A stretch of 64,000 nucleotides of DNA from Clitoria ternatea (lineage: Eukaryota; Streptophyta; Magnoliopsida; Fabales; Fabaceae). Location: positions 25,043,001 through 25,107,000 of the forward strand of contig CM075676.1 of the NCBI GenBank assembly GCA_037962975.1. Direction: 5' to 3'. A program made the translations under genes and the position numbers. Positions 10,831 to 22,463 of the stretch are shown piece after piece (the stretch's first letter is position 1; the number at the start of each line of letters is the position of its first letter). A model generated the notes under the pieces. It had not been told where the DNA came from, made no database searches, and was given only the letters and a program-made list of their open reading frames with translations.

Positions 10831-12004
10831 GTGCGTCAGTGGGCAGTGGGTATTAGGAGAGTTTTCTTTTTTGTGCGTCAGTGGGCAGTGGGTATTAGGA
10901 GAGTTTTGTGTTCTGTTTCTTCCTCTTGTGCTCTTTATCTCACAATACGTTTATGCAATGGCATTGGACGACTCTCCATCTTGCTAATCGGTGACTTGTT
11001 CTCATTGTCTTCTCCAACACCATCTTGAACTTCCTTTGCACGTAAGTGTGTACATTACGACAGAGAAGTTTTATGCTTTGTTTTTTCCCCTTGCTCTTTA
11101 TCTCTCAATAACGTTTGTACAATGGCATTGGGCAACTTTCCATCTTGCTAATCGGTGACTTCGTGGTGCTCATTGTCATCTCCGAAATCAAGCTTCTCCA
11201 ACTTGTGTGAAGCTTCTCCAACTCCATCTTGAACTTCCTTTTTTTAAGCTTTTTTTCCCCATCTTCTTCATGTGTTTGGTTTAACTCTTTTATGTTGAAA
11301 TTGAGTTTTACCTTGTTAAAATACCCAAAAGAACTTGAGTTGTGTTGAAATTATTACCTTTTGTATTGAATATAGGGTTTTGCATTAGAGGTGGTATGTA
11401 AGTGAACCACTAATTAAATTTTCCTTGGACATGTTTGTTAAAATACCTTAGAGAACTTGAAAATGAACTTAAGTATGTTTGTGTTGAAAATTATGTTTGT
11501 GTTGAAAATTAAGTATGTTTATCTTGAAAATGGTGTGTATGGTTCTCATTTTTCACATGTAAATGTTTAATGTAGGTATGTTTCTATTGAAAATGGGTGC
11601 TTTATGCATTATGTAGTGTTGTTTAACTTAATGTAGTGTAATGTATATGAGTGTAAGTACCTTAAATAATAAGCTTTTGTGCCATTAATTTTTGCCTTGA
11701 ACATGTTTGTTAAAATGCCTTAGAGAACTTGAATATGAAATTGTCTATGTTTGTGTTGAAAATGGTGTGTATGGTTCTCATTTTTCACATGTAAATGCTT
11801 AATGTAGGTATGTTTGTATTGAAAAAGGGTGCTTTATGCATTATGTTGAATGGGTGTTTGTTAAAATGCCTTAGAGAACTTGAATATGAAATTGTGGGTG
11901 TTGTATGTCAAGTAAGAACATTATGTTGCTTAATTCATACCTTGATACATTGGGGCATTAATGTCCATTGATGTTTTGTTGTTGATGTTAGAACATTTGT
12001 ACCA

Positions 12005-15000
12005 ATGGATCGAAGTTGGATTAATGCTAGACGGACAAGTAATGAGTATGCAGTTGGGGTGGAAGCTTTTTTGGAATTTGCTCAAAGAAATGTTCCAAAT
12101 AATAATAGGAGATTTTATTGTCCATGTGTGAAATGTTTAAATGTAAAACGGTTAACTGTTGAGGAAATTAGAGATCATGTCATATGCCATGGGTTTTGCA
12201 AGAATTATACAACATGGACGTGGCACGGGGAATTAATGTTGATACCGAGTGTGTCTGAAACAGAAGAAGTTAATGAAGGAATAAATGATGGGTTGGAAGA
12301 CATGATACGTGACATTGGACGCGAATCTTTTGAAAGAGCACATGTGTATGATGATTGGACTCAGGATGCGGATTTGCCTTTGTATCCAGGGTGTAAACTA
12401 AAACGATTGGAAGCAGTGTTAAGGCTAGTTAATCTGAAGGCAAAGAATGGATGGACTGATAAAAGTTTCACAGAATTACTTGGGTTATTGCAACAGGAAA
12501 TACTTCCAGAAGGGAATACATTACCTAATCGTACCTATGAAGCGAAGAAGGTTATATGTCCTATGGGGATGGAGTATAAAAAAATACACGCATGTTTGAA
12601 TGACTGCATCTTGTATAGAAGAGAGTATGAAAAGCTACATGAGTGTCCTGTATGTGGTGAATCACGATATAAGGTGAAAAATGGTGAATCTAGTGATGAT
12701 GTGAGAACCAAAAATCCTCCTGCAAATGTTTTATGGTATTTACCTATAATTCCAAGGTTTAGGCAATTGTTTGCCACTAAGAATGATGCAAAGAGTCTTA
12801 GGTGGCATGTTGAAGAAAGAAAAGTAGATGGAAAACTTCGTCATCCAGCAGATTCTTTACAATGGAAGAAAATTGATCAATTATTTCCTGTTTTTTGGCA
12901 ATGAACCCAGAAATCTCCGGCTTGGACTTGCCACAGATGGAATGAATCCTTATAGTAGCCTAAGTAGTATACACAGTTCATGGCCTGTTATGTTGGTTGT
13001 CTATAATTTATCCCCTCAACTATGCATGAAACGAAAATACATCATGTTGTGTATGATGATTTCGGGCCCTAAACAACTAGGAAATGACATAGATGTATAT
13101 TTAAGGCCGTTGATTGAAGACTTGACAATGTTGTGGGAGGAAGGCATAGAAGTCTATGATGCGTACACCTGTGAATATTTCAAGTTACGTGCCATGATCT
13201 TTTGTACCATAAATGACTTCCCAACATATGGTAACTTATCCAGGTATAGTGTTAAAGGACATAAGGCATGTCCTATATGTGAATTAGGAACATGCTACCG
13301 TCAAATGTATCATGGAAAGAAAACAGTTTACCTTGGGCATAAGAGAATTCTCAGACATGATCACCCGTATCGTAAATTAAAGAAAGCTTTTCATGGATCT
13401 CAAGAGAATGAGATTGCTCCTGTGGCATTGATAGGATATGAGGTTTATGAAAAGGTAAAATACATCAATGTTATCTTAGGAAAGAAGCAGAAGCATCAGG
13501 CTACAAACAAAAATGTATGGAAGAAAAGGTCTATCTTTTTTGACCTCCCTTATTGGCCTTCTCTTGATGTAAGGCATTATATTGATGTGATGCATGTGGA
13601 GAAAAATGTATGTGATAGTGTTATTGGAACACTCCTTAATATCCCAGGAAAGACAAAGGATGGGGTGACTTCTCATCGAGATATGGTTGACATAGGTATA
13701 CGGGATTCCTTGGCTCCAGTAATTATAGGTCAGCGGACATACTTGCCTCCAGCTTGTCATACATTGTCAAAAAATGAGAGAAAAAGTTTGTGTCAATGTC
13801 TGCATGGCGTAAAAGTTCCACAAGGTTATTCATCAAATATCAAAAAACTTGTTTCAATGAAAGACCTCAAATTAATTGGTTTAAAATCTCATGATTGCCA
13901 TGTGTTAATGCAACAATTATTACCAGTGGCTATTCGTGACATTTTGCCCAAAAATGTCAGAGTGACCATAACCAAATCATGTTTTTTCTTCAATGCTATA
14001 TGTAGTAAAGTGATTGACCCTGGGAAATTGGTTGAGTTACAAAATGATGCAGTGGTTATATTATGCCAATTAGAGATGTATTTTCCACTTTCTTTTTTTG
14101 ATATCATGGTGCACTTAATTGTTCATCTAGTCAGGGAGATTGGTATTTGTGGCCCAGTTTATTTGAGATGGATGTACCCAATTGAGTGATACATGAAAAT
14201 TTTAAAGGGGTATGTGAAGAATCAGTATCGTCCAGAAGCTTCTATTGTTGAAAGATATATTGCAGAAGAAGCTATTGAATTTTGTACTGATTATTTATCA
14301 GGTGTGGACTCAATTGGAATACCAAAGCCTCGCTTCAGAGAAGGAAGTACAGGAAATGGCATTCGGGGTTTCTCTGTTAAGAGTAAGCCACGTGAGGAGG
14401 TCCTACAAGCACATTTGTACATCTTGAACAACATTGATGAGGTTCTACCATACATATCTAGGCATAAGAATATTATCAAGGCAAAAACCCTCGCATGACT
14501 AAAAAATGGTTGGTGAATGAGCATAATAAAACTTTCCTTAATTGGTTCAGAGGACAAGTGGTGAATGATGACACTGCCTCAGAGACATTGAAATGGCTAG
14601 CAAGCGGTCCTAACTTTGATGTTGTGTGTTGGAGTGGTTATTACATTAATCATTACACCTTCTACACCAAGTCTCAGGATGACAATAGTCGGGTGCAAAA
14701 TAGTGGTGTGATGATAGTGGCTGAATCCATTCATTTTTCCAATGCAAAGGATAAGAATCCAATTGTGGCATCCATCCCCTATTATGGAGTCATTGAGGAG
14801 ATTTGGGAAGTTGACTATGTTAAATTTAGAGTGCCCATTTTCAGATGTAAGTGGGTTGATGGTAACACTGGTGTAAAGACAGATGAAATGGGGTTTACCT
14901 TGGTGGAACTTAACAAAGTAGCGCATGAGGATGAGCCTTTCATCATGGCATCCCAAGCAAAACAAGTTTTTTACATAACTGATCCTTCTAACAAAAGGTG

Positions 15001-15115
15001 GTCAGTTGCACTTCATGGAAAATGTTTGGTGGATATCGATGAGAATCATGGTTCAACACTTGATATTATAGAGACTCCTCCCTTCTCACTTATTATCCTC
15101 ACTCGATATCGATGA
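12005..15115 (+). pseudogene. CACTA transposase, TNP2 family, with DUF4218 and DUF4216 regions
   Basis: The TNP2 product cuts and joins CACTA transposon ends. The N-terminus (12005, MDRSWINARR) has the transposase-associated zinc region (FYCPCVKC, then H-x-x-C-H-G-F). The core includes GLATDGMNPYSS with the likely first catalytic Asp, and YIDVMHVEKNVCDSVIGTLL. A DUF4218-like part follows (13700-14450) and DUF4216 (CKWVDGNTGVKTDEMGFTLV) near 14840. Three lesions break it: a frame change in a T run near 12890, an in-frame TGA at 14187-14189, and a frame change in an A run near 14485. The C-terminus after 15060 is unusual. The protein is not made intact. Confidence 0.9.
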
Positions 15116-15155
15116 AAATTGTTATCCTCACTTATTATCTCGTGGAGGGTACAAA

Positions 15156-17352
15156 TTGTTAGAAAAGAAGATGATGGAAGAGAAGTTGAAACAGAGGCAG
15201 GAAGCTTCTGGGTCTGATCCTACTGCTATCATCTCTTCACCATCTCCTCCACTACGACATGAAAAATGGAAAAAAGCTAGACAAAAGAAATCCGGAAGCT
15301 ACACATCAGAGGAAACTCGTGTTGTTGCTAAGACAATTGTGAGTATTCATAATTAATTATCATGTGAATTAATCATCTTATCATGTCAATTAATTTATTC
15401 ATGAATGTAATGTTATATTTTTGCAGGATTCTTTGGAACAAAGAAGCTTAGTTGGTGAATTTGTGGCATCTGGATAAGAGGACATATTGACTACCGCCTT
15501 AGGGCGGCCAGAACATAGTGGTCGTGTTCGAGCATGTGGACGAGGGGTTGGTCTAAAGACATATTTTGGACATTCAAAACGACAGAATATTATCAAGGAT
15601 GAGAAGAAATTTAGGGAAGAACTAAAGATGGAGCTTAGAGAGGAACTGAAACATGAAATTCTCCAGGAGCTAGCCCGTATGCAACAACCTTCACAAATTC
15701 CTGAACAACCACCACAAAACGCCTTCACATCCTGTACTCTTAAGCACAAAAGGGAGTTGTGCTCTAGATGATGCTCATGTCCCAGACCGATGCAAGCTTT
15801 ATGTTGATCATCCATACCGTTTGGTGGCAGTTGGCAATGTGTATAATTTTGGGTCTACCATCCACCATAAGCAAATAAGTAATGATCATGTGAGGGTATC
15901 AATTGATAGGATTAAGGAAGCAGATGCTGTATTACCTATTCCCACAGATGAAGTATGTACAGTGGGGGAAGCCTTTAAGCACTTCATCTTGTGGCCCAGA
16001 AGACTAGTTAAAATTATATCGGAGGATGAGGTATGAAATTCCATGCAATAATACCTGTTTAATTACATCCACTATTAATTATATATGATTTTATTAATAC
16101 TTATACCTGTTTAATTGTGATTTATTAGGCCAATGTTGATGTGGTTAAGAAAGTTACACAAAAACAACCTTTACAAGAAACAGAAGAGTATAGTGATCCA
16201 CTTGGGAGGTTGTGTTTTGTAGCAATGAATCTTGGATCTGAAACAATACAGTTGGAACTAGATGCTAGTGCCATAGGCAAGGACTCTCCAATCTCTTTCT
16301 TTATTACCCAGCAAGATATTTTGGAATTTCTAATGGGAAAAGAGATGCTAAACATATCTGTGCTCCAATTATGGTTGATGTGAGTTTGTTACTAGTTAAT
16401 TTTTTATATGTCTAAAGCAAATACATATCTGTGATCCAATTATGTTTGTTTATATTTTAGGTATTTGCACAACCTTTGCAATATTAATGGATGTCATGAT
16501 TATAGCTTCCTTGAGCCTGAGCACATCCAAGACACAGGAAATAGTGTAGATCAAATCCGGGCATATATTCAACATAGGATATCCACAAGTTCTCATGACT
16601 TTTTTTTAGCCCCATATTATGAATTGTTAGTACAACCTTAAATTTCAAGTTTTATTATACATGTGTTTTTGTGTAAGCTTCCTCATTTCTTTTGTGATCT
16701 GATAGGAACCATTGGCAATTGATCATTATTTGTCCCAAACAAAATGTTGTTGTCTTCTTTTACTCATTATGGAAACAATCAGGGAAAAACATTAAGGGTG
16801 CTATTAACTTGTAAGTGTTTTGTTAACTTGTAGGTGTTTTGTTAACTTATAGGTGTTCTTGAGAATTCTTGAATGTTAACTTGTTAGTTGTTTTTATACT
16901 ATAGAGCCTTGGATGCTTGTAATGTTTTGGGAGGGTCACGACCTATGATTAGGAAGAAGGTTGAATGGATAATCCTAAGGGTAAAAGTCACTTTATGTTA
17001 CATTAACTCTATGTTGCCTTTATGCCTAGACATGACTTGATGAGGTTTAAGAATTTGATGCAAAGTTTACTTGTTCCTAATATTTCAGGCTAATAAACAA
17101 TCGTCGGGCAGCAACCACTGTGGTTATTATGTCATGGGGCACATGCTCAATGTCATAATAGGGAACATTAAGGATGATTGGATACAGGTATTGAAATGGT
17201 TTAAAGAAGGAAGCATTTTCTAGTAGTTAAATGCATATTCTGACATCACATACTTGTAGGTTTTTAGCAACAAGGAACCATTCACTTCTGATGAAATTGA
17301 TGTGGTTCGTAAGCGTTGGGCAACATATCTTCTTCAAGTAGCTAGATTATGA
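15156..17352 (+). pseudogene. Second CACTA gene: transposon domain plus Ulp1-like (C48) protease
   Basis: This is a multi-exon gene typical of plant CACTA elements. Exon 1 has EKWKKARQKKSGSYTSEETR, then donor gtgagt at about 15341 and acceptor ttttgcag at 15426. Next come LTTALGRPEHSGRVRACGRG and a coiled, Lys/Glu-rich stretch. A DUF8039-like region (NVYNFGSTIHHKQIS, DEVCTVGEAFKHFILWPRRL) ends at 16032 before gtatga. A C48 protease domain follows in several exons (16460-17352): NHWQLIIICPKQNVVVFFY holds the catalytic His, and SGSNHCGYYVMGHM holds the Cys. The usual Asp after His is not where expected (FYSLWK). An in-frame TAA near 15475 suggests decay. Confidence 0.75.
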
Positions 17353-17619
17353 TCAACACAAGTGTTTAAATTTTGTCTATATTATGTATGAAATTCTGAC
17401 GTTATGTATAAAACAATGTTTGGTGTTATATATATTGATTGACATATGATTTTAATTGGTGTTGATATATTTGTTTTCTATGTGTTGTATAAATGTATGC
17501 CTAGGAATTGACATAGAAAATTAATATATTCGGGATGAATGCTGAAATCATATGTCCAGGTTTCTTTAAAAATTCGTATATGATTATAAAACAATTAAAA
17601 ATTTTTTTAAAAAAATCAT

Positions 17620-18049
17620 GTTTTCACATCGGTTTTATAAAAACCGATGTTATATATCATTTTTTTCACATCAGTGTTATAAAACCGATGTTATAGGTCC
17701 ATCATTCACATCGGTTTCTTTGAAAAACCGATGTGATAAGGTATATTTCACATTGGTGTTCTGAGAACACCGATGTTACATCTGTTTTGCATTAGTTATT
17801 CACAACGGTTTTATAAAAACCGATGTCATAAGATACTTTTTCACAACGGTTTCTATTGTAAACGTTGTTAGAAATCCAATCTTTCACATCGGTTTTTTTA
17901 AAAAACCGATGTTACTTATATTTTTCACATCGATTTAAAAACTGATGTGAGATGTCCTTATTTTTCACATCGGCCAGATCCACATCGGTTTAAAAACCGA
18001 TGTGAAAAGTCCAAAAAAACCGATGTTAAATTTCTTTTTTGTACTGGTG
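17620..18049. repeat. CACTA right subterminal repeats
   Basis: About ten hairpin units of cacatcggttttt / aaaaaccgatgtg type mirror those at the left end. The end proper is gtactggtg at 18041-18049. Confidence 0.85.
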
Positions 18050-18052
18050 AAT

Positions 18053-18620
18053 ACTCCTGGTGAGACGTTGCATCTCCTTGGTATTTTGTGGGCACCGCAT
18101 TTCCAAGATGACTCGACATTGATCTAGATTCTCTTCTATGCCCCTATGGGTTAGCAGGTATCCCAGGAATTTACCACCTTGCACCTTGAAGGAACATTTG
18201 TCTAGGTTGAGATGCATATTGTGCCTTCTTCACTATGCAAATGTCTCTTCTAGATCTTCGGTGTGGTTTCTCGCATCTTTGGTCTTGACCAACATGTCAT
18301 CCACGTACACCTTCATGTTTCTACTAATCTTTTTTAGCAAAGATTTTATCTACTAACCTTTGATACGTGGCCCCCGCCCGAAAGGCATCACTCGATAGTA
18401 GTAATTTGATCCTCCCATGATGGAGGCGGTCTTTTCTTCGTCCTCTGGGTCCATTTGTATTTGGTTTTACCCATTATATCCGCCCATAAAGCATAGGACC
18501 TGATATCCCAAGGTAAAGGGTAAGGGTCTTTAGGACATACCTTATTGAGATCAATGAAGTCTACGCACATCCTCCATTTGTCGTTCGTTTTTTACCACCA
18601 CTACATTTAAGAGTGAGGTT
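18053..18620 (-). pseudogene. Tat pol: reverse transcriptase, 5' part
   Basis: On the minus strand, WRMCVDFIDLNKVCPKDPYP lies near 18530-18570 and HLNLDKCSFKVQGGKFLGYL near 18150-18215, followed by LTHRGIEENLDQCRVILEM and QRLTRSI up to the CACTA junction. Between them stops and frame changes disturb the catalytic region. It continues at 10180 on the other side of the CACTA insertion. Confidence 0.8.
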
Positions 18621-18999
18621 GGGTACCTAACTTCTTAGATGAAGTTGACTACCAGGAGTTTGTCTGTTTCTTCTTTCATGGATGCCCTCTTATGGGGCCT
18701 TAGTTTACATTGTCTCTACGTCACCAGCTTAACATCTTTGTCAATGTTCAGGGAGTGGCATATGACCTTCGGGTCAATACTAGGCATGTCTGATGGGGTC
18801 CATGCGAATAAGTCGGTGTTGGCCTTTAGGAGGTTGATTAAAGCTTCTTCTAATTTTAGGTCTAGCATGGCACTAAGTCGGGTGCACTAGCTAACGCTTG
18901 TTCCGATCTATACTAGCTTCAAGGACTCTACCAATTGGGGTTACCCATGTTTTATTTTGTCTCAGGGATTAAACCTGATCTCGATGTTCTCTTCCACAA

Positions 19000-19420
19000 T
19001 GAATATTTCTCTTGGCCGAAACTTTCATGGTAGCATTCCTGGGCTATCTCCGGTTCCATTTGAAAAACTTGATATGTTTGTCCTTGAGTAGGAACTTCAT
19101 TGTCAGATGAAGGGCGGAGATGATTGCACCGAGTGCATTGCGTGCCGGGTGTCCGAGTATAGCGTTGTAGGAGCTAGGAATATCAACTAGCAAGTATTTA
19201 ACCATGACCGCCTTACTGTCCTCCCTCGACACAAAGGTCATTTTCAGCTCTACATACCCCAGAACCTGCATCTTGTCTCCTGTGAAGCTAAGGAGTGCTC
19301 TGTCATACCTCTTGAGTCAAGAGTAGGGTAGGTCGAGTCACCTGAAGGACTTTTAGTTAAGGATGTCCGCCAAGCTCCCTTAATCAACCAAAACTCTTTC
19401 TATGATACACTCAGCTACTT
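19000..19420 (-). pseudogene. Tat pol: aspartic protease
   Basis: On the minus strand, ECIIERVLVD, a stop, then GSLADIL marks the active-site loop region with a stop in place of the residue after Asp. Downstream, YVELKMTFVSREDSKAVM and DIPSSYNAILGHPARNALGA are typical of the Tat protease. The reading is broken by several stops. Confidence 0.75.
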
Positions 19421-20548
19421 CCATTACGATCATCATCGGCTTGTCTATGTTTGAGACTCCCATAGGGAGGTTCGAGTTGTCAAATGTAATAGCCCACTTC
19501 TTGGGAGGTAGTGTAAAAAGTTGACTTGTCATTCTTATCTTGATGTACCAATCTTGTTTCCCGGGAATCCACCTGAAATTATGTCTATGATCCTTGGTGT
19601 TATGCCCAAACATCCTATGAAACTCGAAGAATTTGGACTTGTCAGAGCCCTTCACTTGTTCCCTAAGCGGGGAAAGGTTAAGCAGCCCCATGCTATAGAC
19701 TTCGTGCATGATCTTGTCTCTCCTGCTATTCAATGGGATGAAGGTGTCAAATTTGTGATTGGGGTAAGAGGCAGGCTTTGTTTCCCTATTTGACCGAGGC
19801 TTTTCCTTGGTGGCTCTACTCTTGCCCCACTGTTGTCAGAGCTCTCAACCTAATCGGCTTCATGATCCTCCATATTCATGTAATGTGCCACCCTCTGCTT
19901 GAAATCATCCATATTAGTTGGGAGTTTTTTGGTGAAAGAGTCAAATACCCGGGCGCAATCCCGTCTGTATTACGTGGAGCACCAGCTTCAAGCTTAGGTT
20001 TCTAATTTGTATAGCCTAGTCGTTGAAGCATGCCATGAACTACTTAAGGTCTCCCTTCATCCCTGCTTAAGGTTGACTAAGCTATGTGAAGTTTGCTGAA
20101 TTGCCCGGTTGGAGGCGAACTGGGTAAGTAAATTCTTGGTAAGTTCTGCGAAACATGAAACACTTTTTAGGGGAATGTGTGATAACCAGAGCAAGCAGAT
20201 TTAGTGAGGGTGATGGGGGAAGGTTTTGCACACGCCCTGGGGATGAGAACGTTGGTTGTGAACATGGTGAGGTAGTTCCTTTGTGTTGCCTCTTCCATCG
20301 TATTTCTCCATCACGGGAGGCTTGTAATGGTGTGGTGTAGGGGCTGTCATTACAGCATTAGTGAATGGATGTGTAGAGTAGGGAAAGCAAGGCTCTGGTT
20401 TATCTTCTTTTAACTTCGTGGCCAGTGTGCTTTGATAGCTAGAGGTCTTTCGCTCCTCCATTTGGTTGTTGTTGTCTTGTCATCCCTCGTGATCTCTTTA
20501 GGCGTTATCCTTCTCTCTCCAGCTAGCATTGCTGCATGTGGTCACCAT
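19421..20548 (-). pseudogene. Tat gag remnant
   Basis: The start at 20548 reads MVTTCSNASWREKDN, like the gag start at 5964 (MVTTRSNASRR). An open segment follows (20461-20201) with PPVMEKYDGRGNTKELPHHV. Near the 3' end, KFFEFHRMFGHNTKDH corresponds to the gag zinc-knuckle-like region, with Phe where the first Cys usually is. Frame changes are frequent. Confidence 0.65.
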
Positions 20549-20585
20549 CTTCATCCCTCTCAGAGCCAGTCTTCTATTGTAGGAT

Positions 20586-20770
20586 CCTAGAGAATTACTC
20601 TTGGAAAACAAGGTTTGTTTTTCAAAATATTACTTGAATTACAAAAGAGATTCTAGGTCCTTATTTATACACCATAGAATGGCCTTGAGTTCGGTCCAAC
20701 CTCTAATAGATATGCATAATCTCCTAAAATAAAAGGAATACAAAAAACTTTGGCCAATCTGAAAGGAACA
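20586..20770 (-). repeat. 5' LTR fragment of the nested Tat element
   Basis: It matches the LTR at 7075-7327. The outer end (TGTTCCTTTC at 20770, minus) is intact. The inner end is missing: relative to 5965-6050, a deletion near 20586 removed the LTR 3' end, primer-binding segment and leader start. It cannot prime reverse transcription. Confidence 0.75.
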
Positions 20771-20931
20771 ACATTATTTTAACATTTAAATATTCTTCTT
20801 AATTATCTAAGAAGAGATACGTATTGATTCGACTCTTATGATAAGCCTGTTTTTCATATTGCATAGTTTTATTTTTATATTAGGCCGAAGCATTTAAAAA
20901 AGCTGATATATTGAAGTAGTGAGAAGCAAAC

Positions 20932-21224
20932 CTTATCGATGACATAGGAGGGCTTGTGTTGAGTGTCTGGAGCAAAAGCTGTTAAGAAAACAGCAACTGC
21001 AACCTTATCTGGGAATTTGTCCATGGCAAGAGCTATGTTGATTCCTCCAAGGCTGTGTCCAACAAGAACAACCTTGTGGCCAATAACTTGAGCAAAGGGT
21101 GAGAATAGTGAGAAAAAGTATCCACGTCTTCAATTTTGTGCATGTTGATGCCAGAAGCTTGTAGGTCCAACACAGTGACCTGATGGCCAGCAGATTCCAA
21201 GCTCCGTCCAACACGTTTTCTCAT
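20932..21224 (-). pseudogene. Methylesterase (MES/SABP2-like) pseudogene, exon 1
   Basis: On the minus strand, RVGRSLESAGHQVTVLDLQA and SGINMHKIEDVDTFSHYS are followed by a frame change near 21085 and then HKVVLVGHSLGGINIALAM and FLTAFAPDTQHKPSYVIDK, ending at a GTTTGC donor at 20931. GHSLGG contains the serine nucleophile elbow. The N-terminal oxyanion region usually encoded upstream is missing or degraded before 21215. Exons 2-3 are at 6925-6422, so intron 1 now spans about 14 kb, nearly all transposon. Confidence 0.85.
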
Positions 21225-21556
21225 AATTACTTTCTATTCCTTCATGCCTTTTATACGACTCAATTTATGCGCTTTGAATCCTATGGACCAAACTTTATTT
21301 CCTTCCATTTCAATATATTTTTTTTAATTGTCCGTAGCTTTGAACTTTTTTTCATTTTAAAAGTTTAAATAATTTATCAATTATATTTTTATATTTAATA
21401 TACAAATTATTAGGAATTTTCAAGATATATAGTGGAACGGAAGAGAAATTAACAGGATAATAAACCTCTCTATAAGCAAATTCAACAATCATAAAATTTA
21501 TTAGTCAATAATCAGTGTAAAATAACCTTAAATAATAAATAAAAAGAACTTATGTC
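21225..21556. other. AT-rich spacer between MES remnant and copia element 1
   Basis: No gene is supported. The open frame at 21183-21368 is a shadow over the MES exon and spacer. The last five bases (21557-21561, ttaga) are the left target duplication of the copia element. Confidence 0.5.
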
Positions 21557-21561
21557 TTAGA

Positions 21562-21775
21562 TGTTATGAAAACTTATAACTTAGCAATATAAATTGAAGT
21601 TTAGAGGAAATGAAAGTATGGAATTAAGGTTGAAATAAGAGAGAAGAGGGAGTAAAGAGAATTAGAGAGAGTATATAAGTTGAAGTGGAAATGAGAAGTG
21701 GTTCTCATGCTTGCCATGGAGTCCCATTTTATAGGCTAAATGTGGACATTCAATATTATTAAAATATTCATAATA
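21562..21775 (-). repeat. Inverted 5' LTR of copia element 1
   Basis: Reverse complement of this segment equals the right LTR at 27509-27722 except for two positions out of 214 (near 21590 and 21750). Its promoter (TATA as ttttatagg, near 21727) therefore points left, away from the element body. Confidence 0.95.
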
Positions 21776-21809
21776 TTATAAGTTTTCATAACACGTTATC
21801 AACACGAGG
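21776..21809 (+). promoter_or_regulatory. 18-bp LTR end plus primer-binding site
   Basis: 21776-21793 (ttataagttttcataaca) is the end of a normally oriented LTR. It is followed by cgttatcaacacgagg, which corresponds to cgttatcagcacgagg in the sister element with one change. The site matches the complement of the tRNA-Ile anticodon arm rather than a tRNA 3' end. Confidence 0.7.
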
Positions 21810-21927
21810 TTCTGACCAATTGAGTATCTGATCAAATTTTAAAAAGGTAATATGTGATTATTATTATTGTTATTATTATTGTTAATTTTAAATTATATAC
21901 CTTATATTATTTATGAATATATTATAA

Positions 21928-22105
21928 AAGTTCCCGAAGAACTTACATTTTAAAACATCCCCGAAGGATGTATAAGATTAATTATATTTATATCATAAAA
22001 AAAAATAGGTTCCTGAAGAACTTATTTATAAATATCCTTACTCAGAATTCTTAAGGAATTCTAAAAAAAAATATTTATTGATAGTTCCTAAAAAAACTAT
22101 AATAA
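21928..22105 (+). repeat. Leader hairpin series, copia element 1
   Basis: Short stem-loops follow one another: AAGTTC-ccgaa-GAACTT, ACATCC-ccgaa-GGATGT, a GGTTC-ctgaa-GAACT pair, AGAATTC-ttaag-GAATTCT and a decayed TAGTTC...AACTA. The same order occurs in element 2 at 51482-51637. Confidence 0.7.
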
Positions 22106-22404
22106 ACTACAAAAAAAATATTAAAAAAAATAAATTTGTAATTATTCAATATTATGCCTGAATGATAAACTTCAATAAATTTGTAATATTATACCTGATT
22201 GCTTGCTTGCTATGATTGCTTGCTATATATTATTTTAGTTAAATGTTATTGTTATATATTATTTTATTTCAATAATTGTAATTTAGGGGTGTTGATTTTA
22301 TATCATTAAATGATTAATTTTTTTTAGCCTTATAATTGGTATTTATAATTAATATAATATATTTTATTATATATAAATGTTAATAAATAAGATAATATTT
22401 ATAA

Positions 22405-22463
22405 GGATTTGAACCCAGGACTTATAACATGATAAGTTATCACTTTACCATTAGGCCACTAGC
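22405..22463 (-). other. Antisense tRNA-like sequence in the copia leader
   Basis: On the minus strand, TAGTGGCCTAATGGTAAAG resembles a tRNA D-arm with A box. ATAAC-ttatcat-GTTAT forms a perfect 5-bp anticodon stem with a 7-nt loop, T at position 33 and A at 37. GGGTTCAAATCC is a B-box/T-loop. The acceptor and T stems are poor, so it is not a normal tRNA gene. Confidence 0.6.

Larger units (their letters stand above)
10181..18049 (+). mobile_element. CACTA (En/Spm-type) DNA transposon, 7869 bp
   Basis: Termini are CACTAGTAGAAAA (left) and, read inward from the right, CACCAGTACAAAA. The 3-bp target duplication AAT is at 10178-10180 and 18050-18052. Removing the element rejoins the gypsy RT reading (QRLTR-SI | AALS). 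Both ends carry paired subterminal repeats. Inside are a TNP2-type transposase gene (12005-15115) and a second multi-exon gene with Ulp1-like protease (15156-17352), both plus strand. Internal duplicates include a 42-bp direct repeat at 10831/10873 and a repeated 'ttaaaatgccttagagaact' block near 11440, 11710 and 11860. Confidence 0.93.
7075..20770 (-). mobile_element. Tat-lineage Ty3/gypsy element, internally deleted, interrupted by a CACTA element
   Basis: On the minus strand the order is 5' LTR fragment (20770-20586), gag, protease, RT, [CACTA insertion 18049-10181], RT-RNase H connection and RNase H (to about 9130), an antisense extra ORF (8174-8960, plus strand), a 15-bp tandem array, polypurine tract and 3' LTR (7327-7075). 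No integrase is present between RNase H and the extra ORF. The element sits in intron 1 of the MES pseudogene. The outer left boundary is approximate and no target duplication was found. Confidence 0.8.

Noticed and set aside
22405..22463. A functional tRNA gene
   Set aside because: Anticodon arm and boxes are present, but T stem and acceptor stem do not pair, and it is inside a transposon leader.
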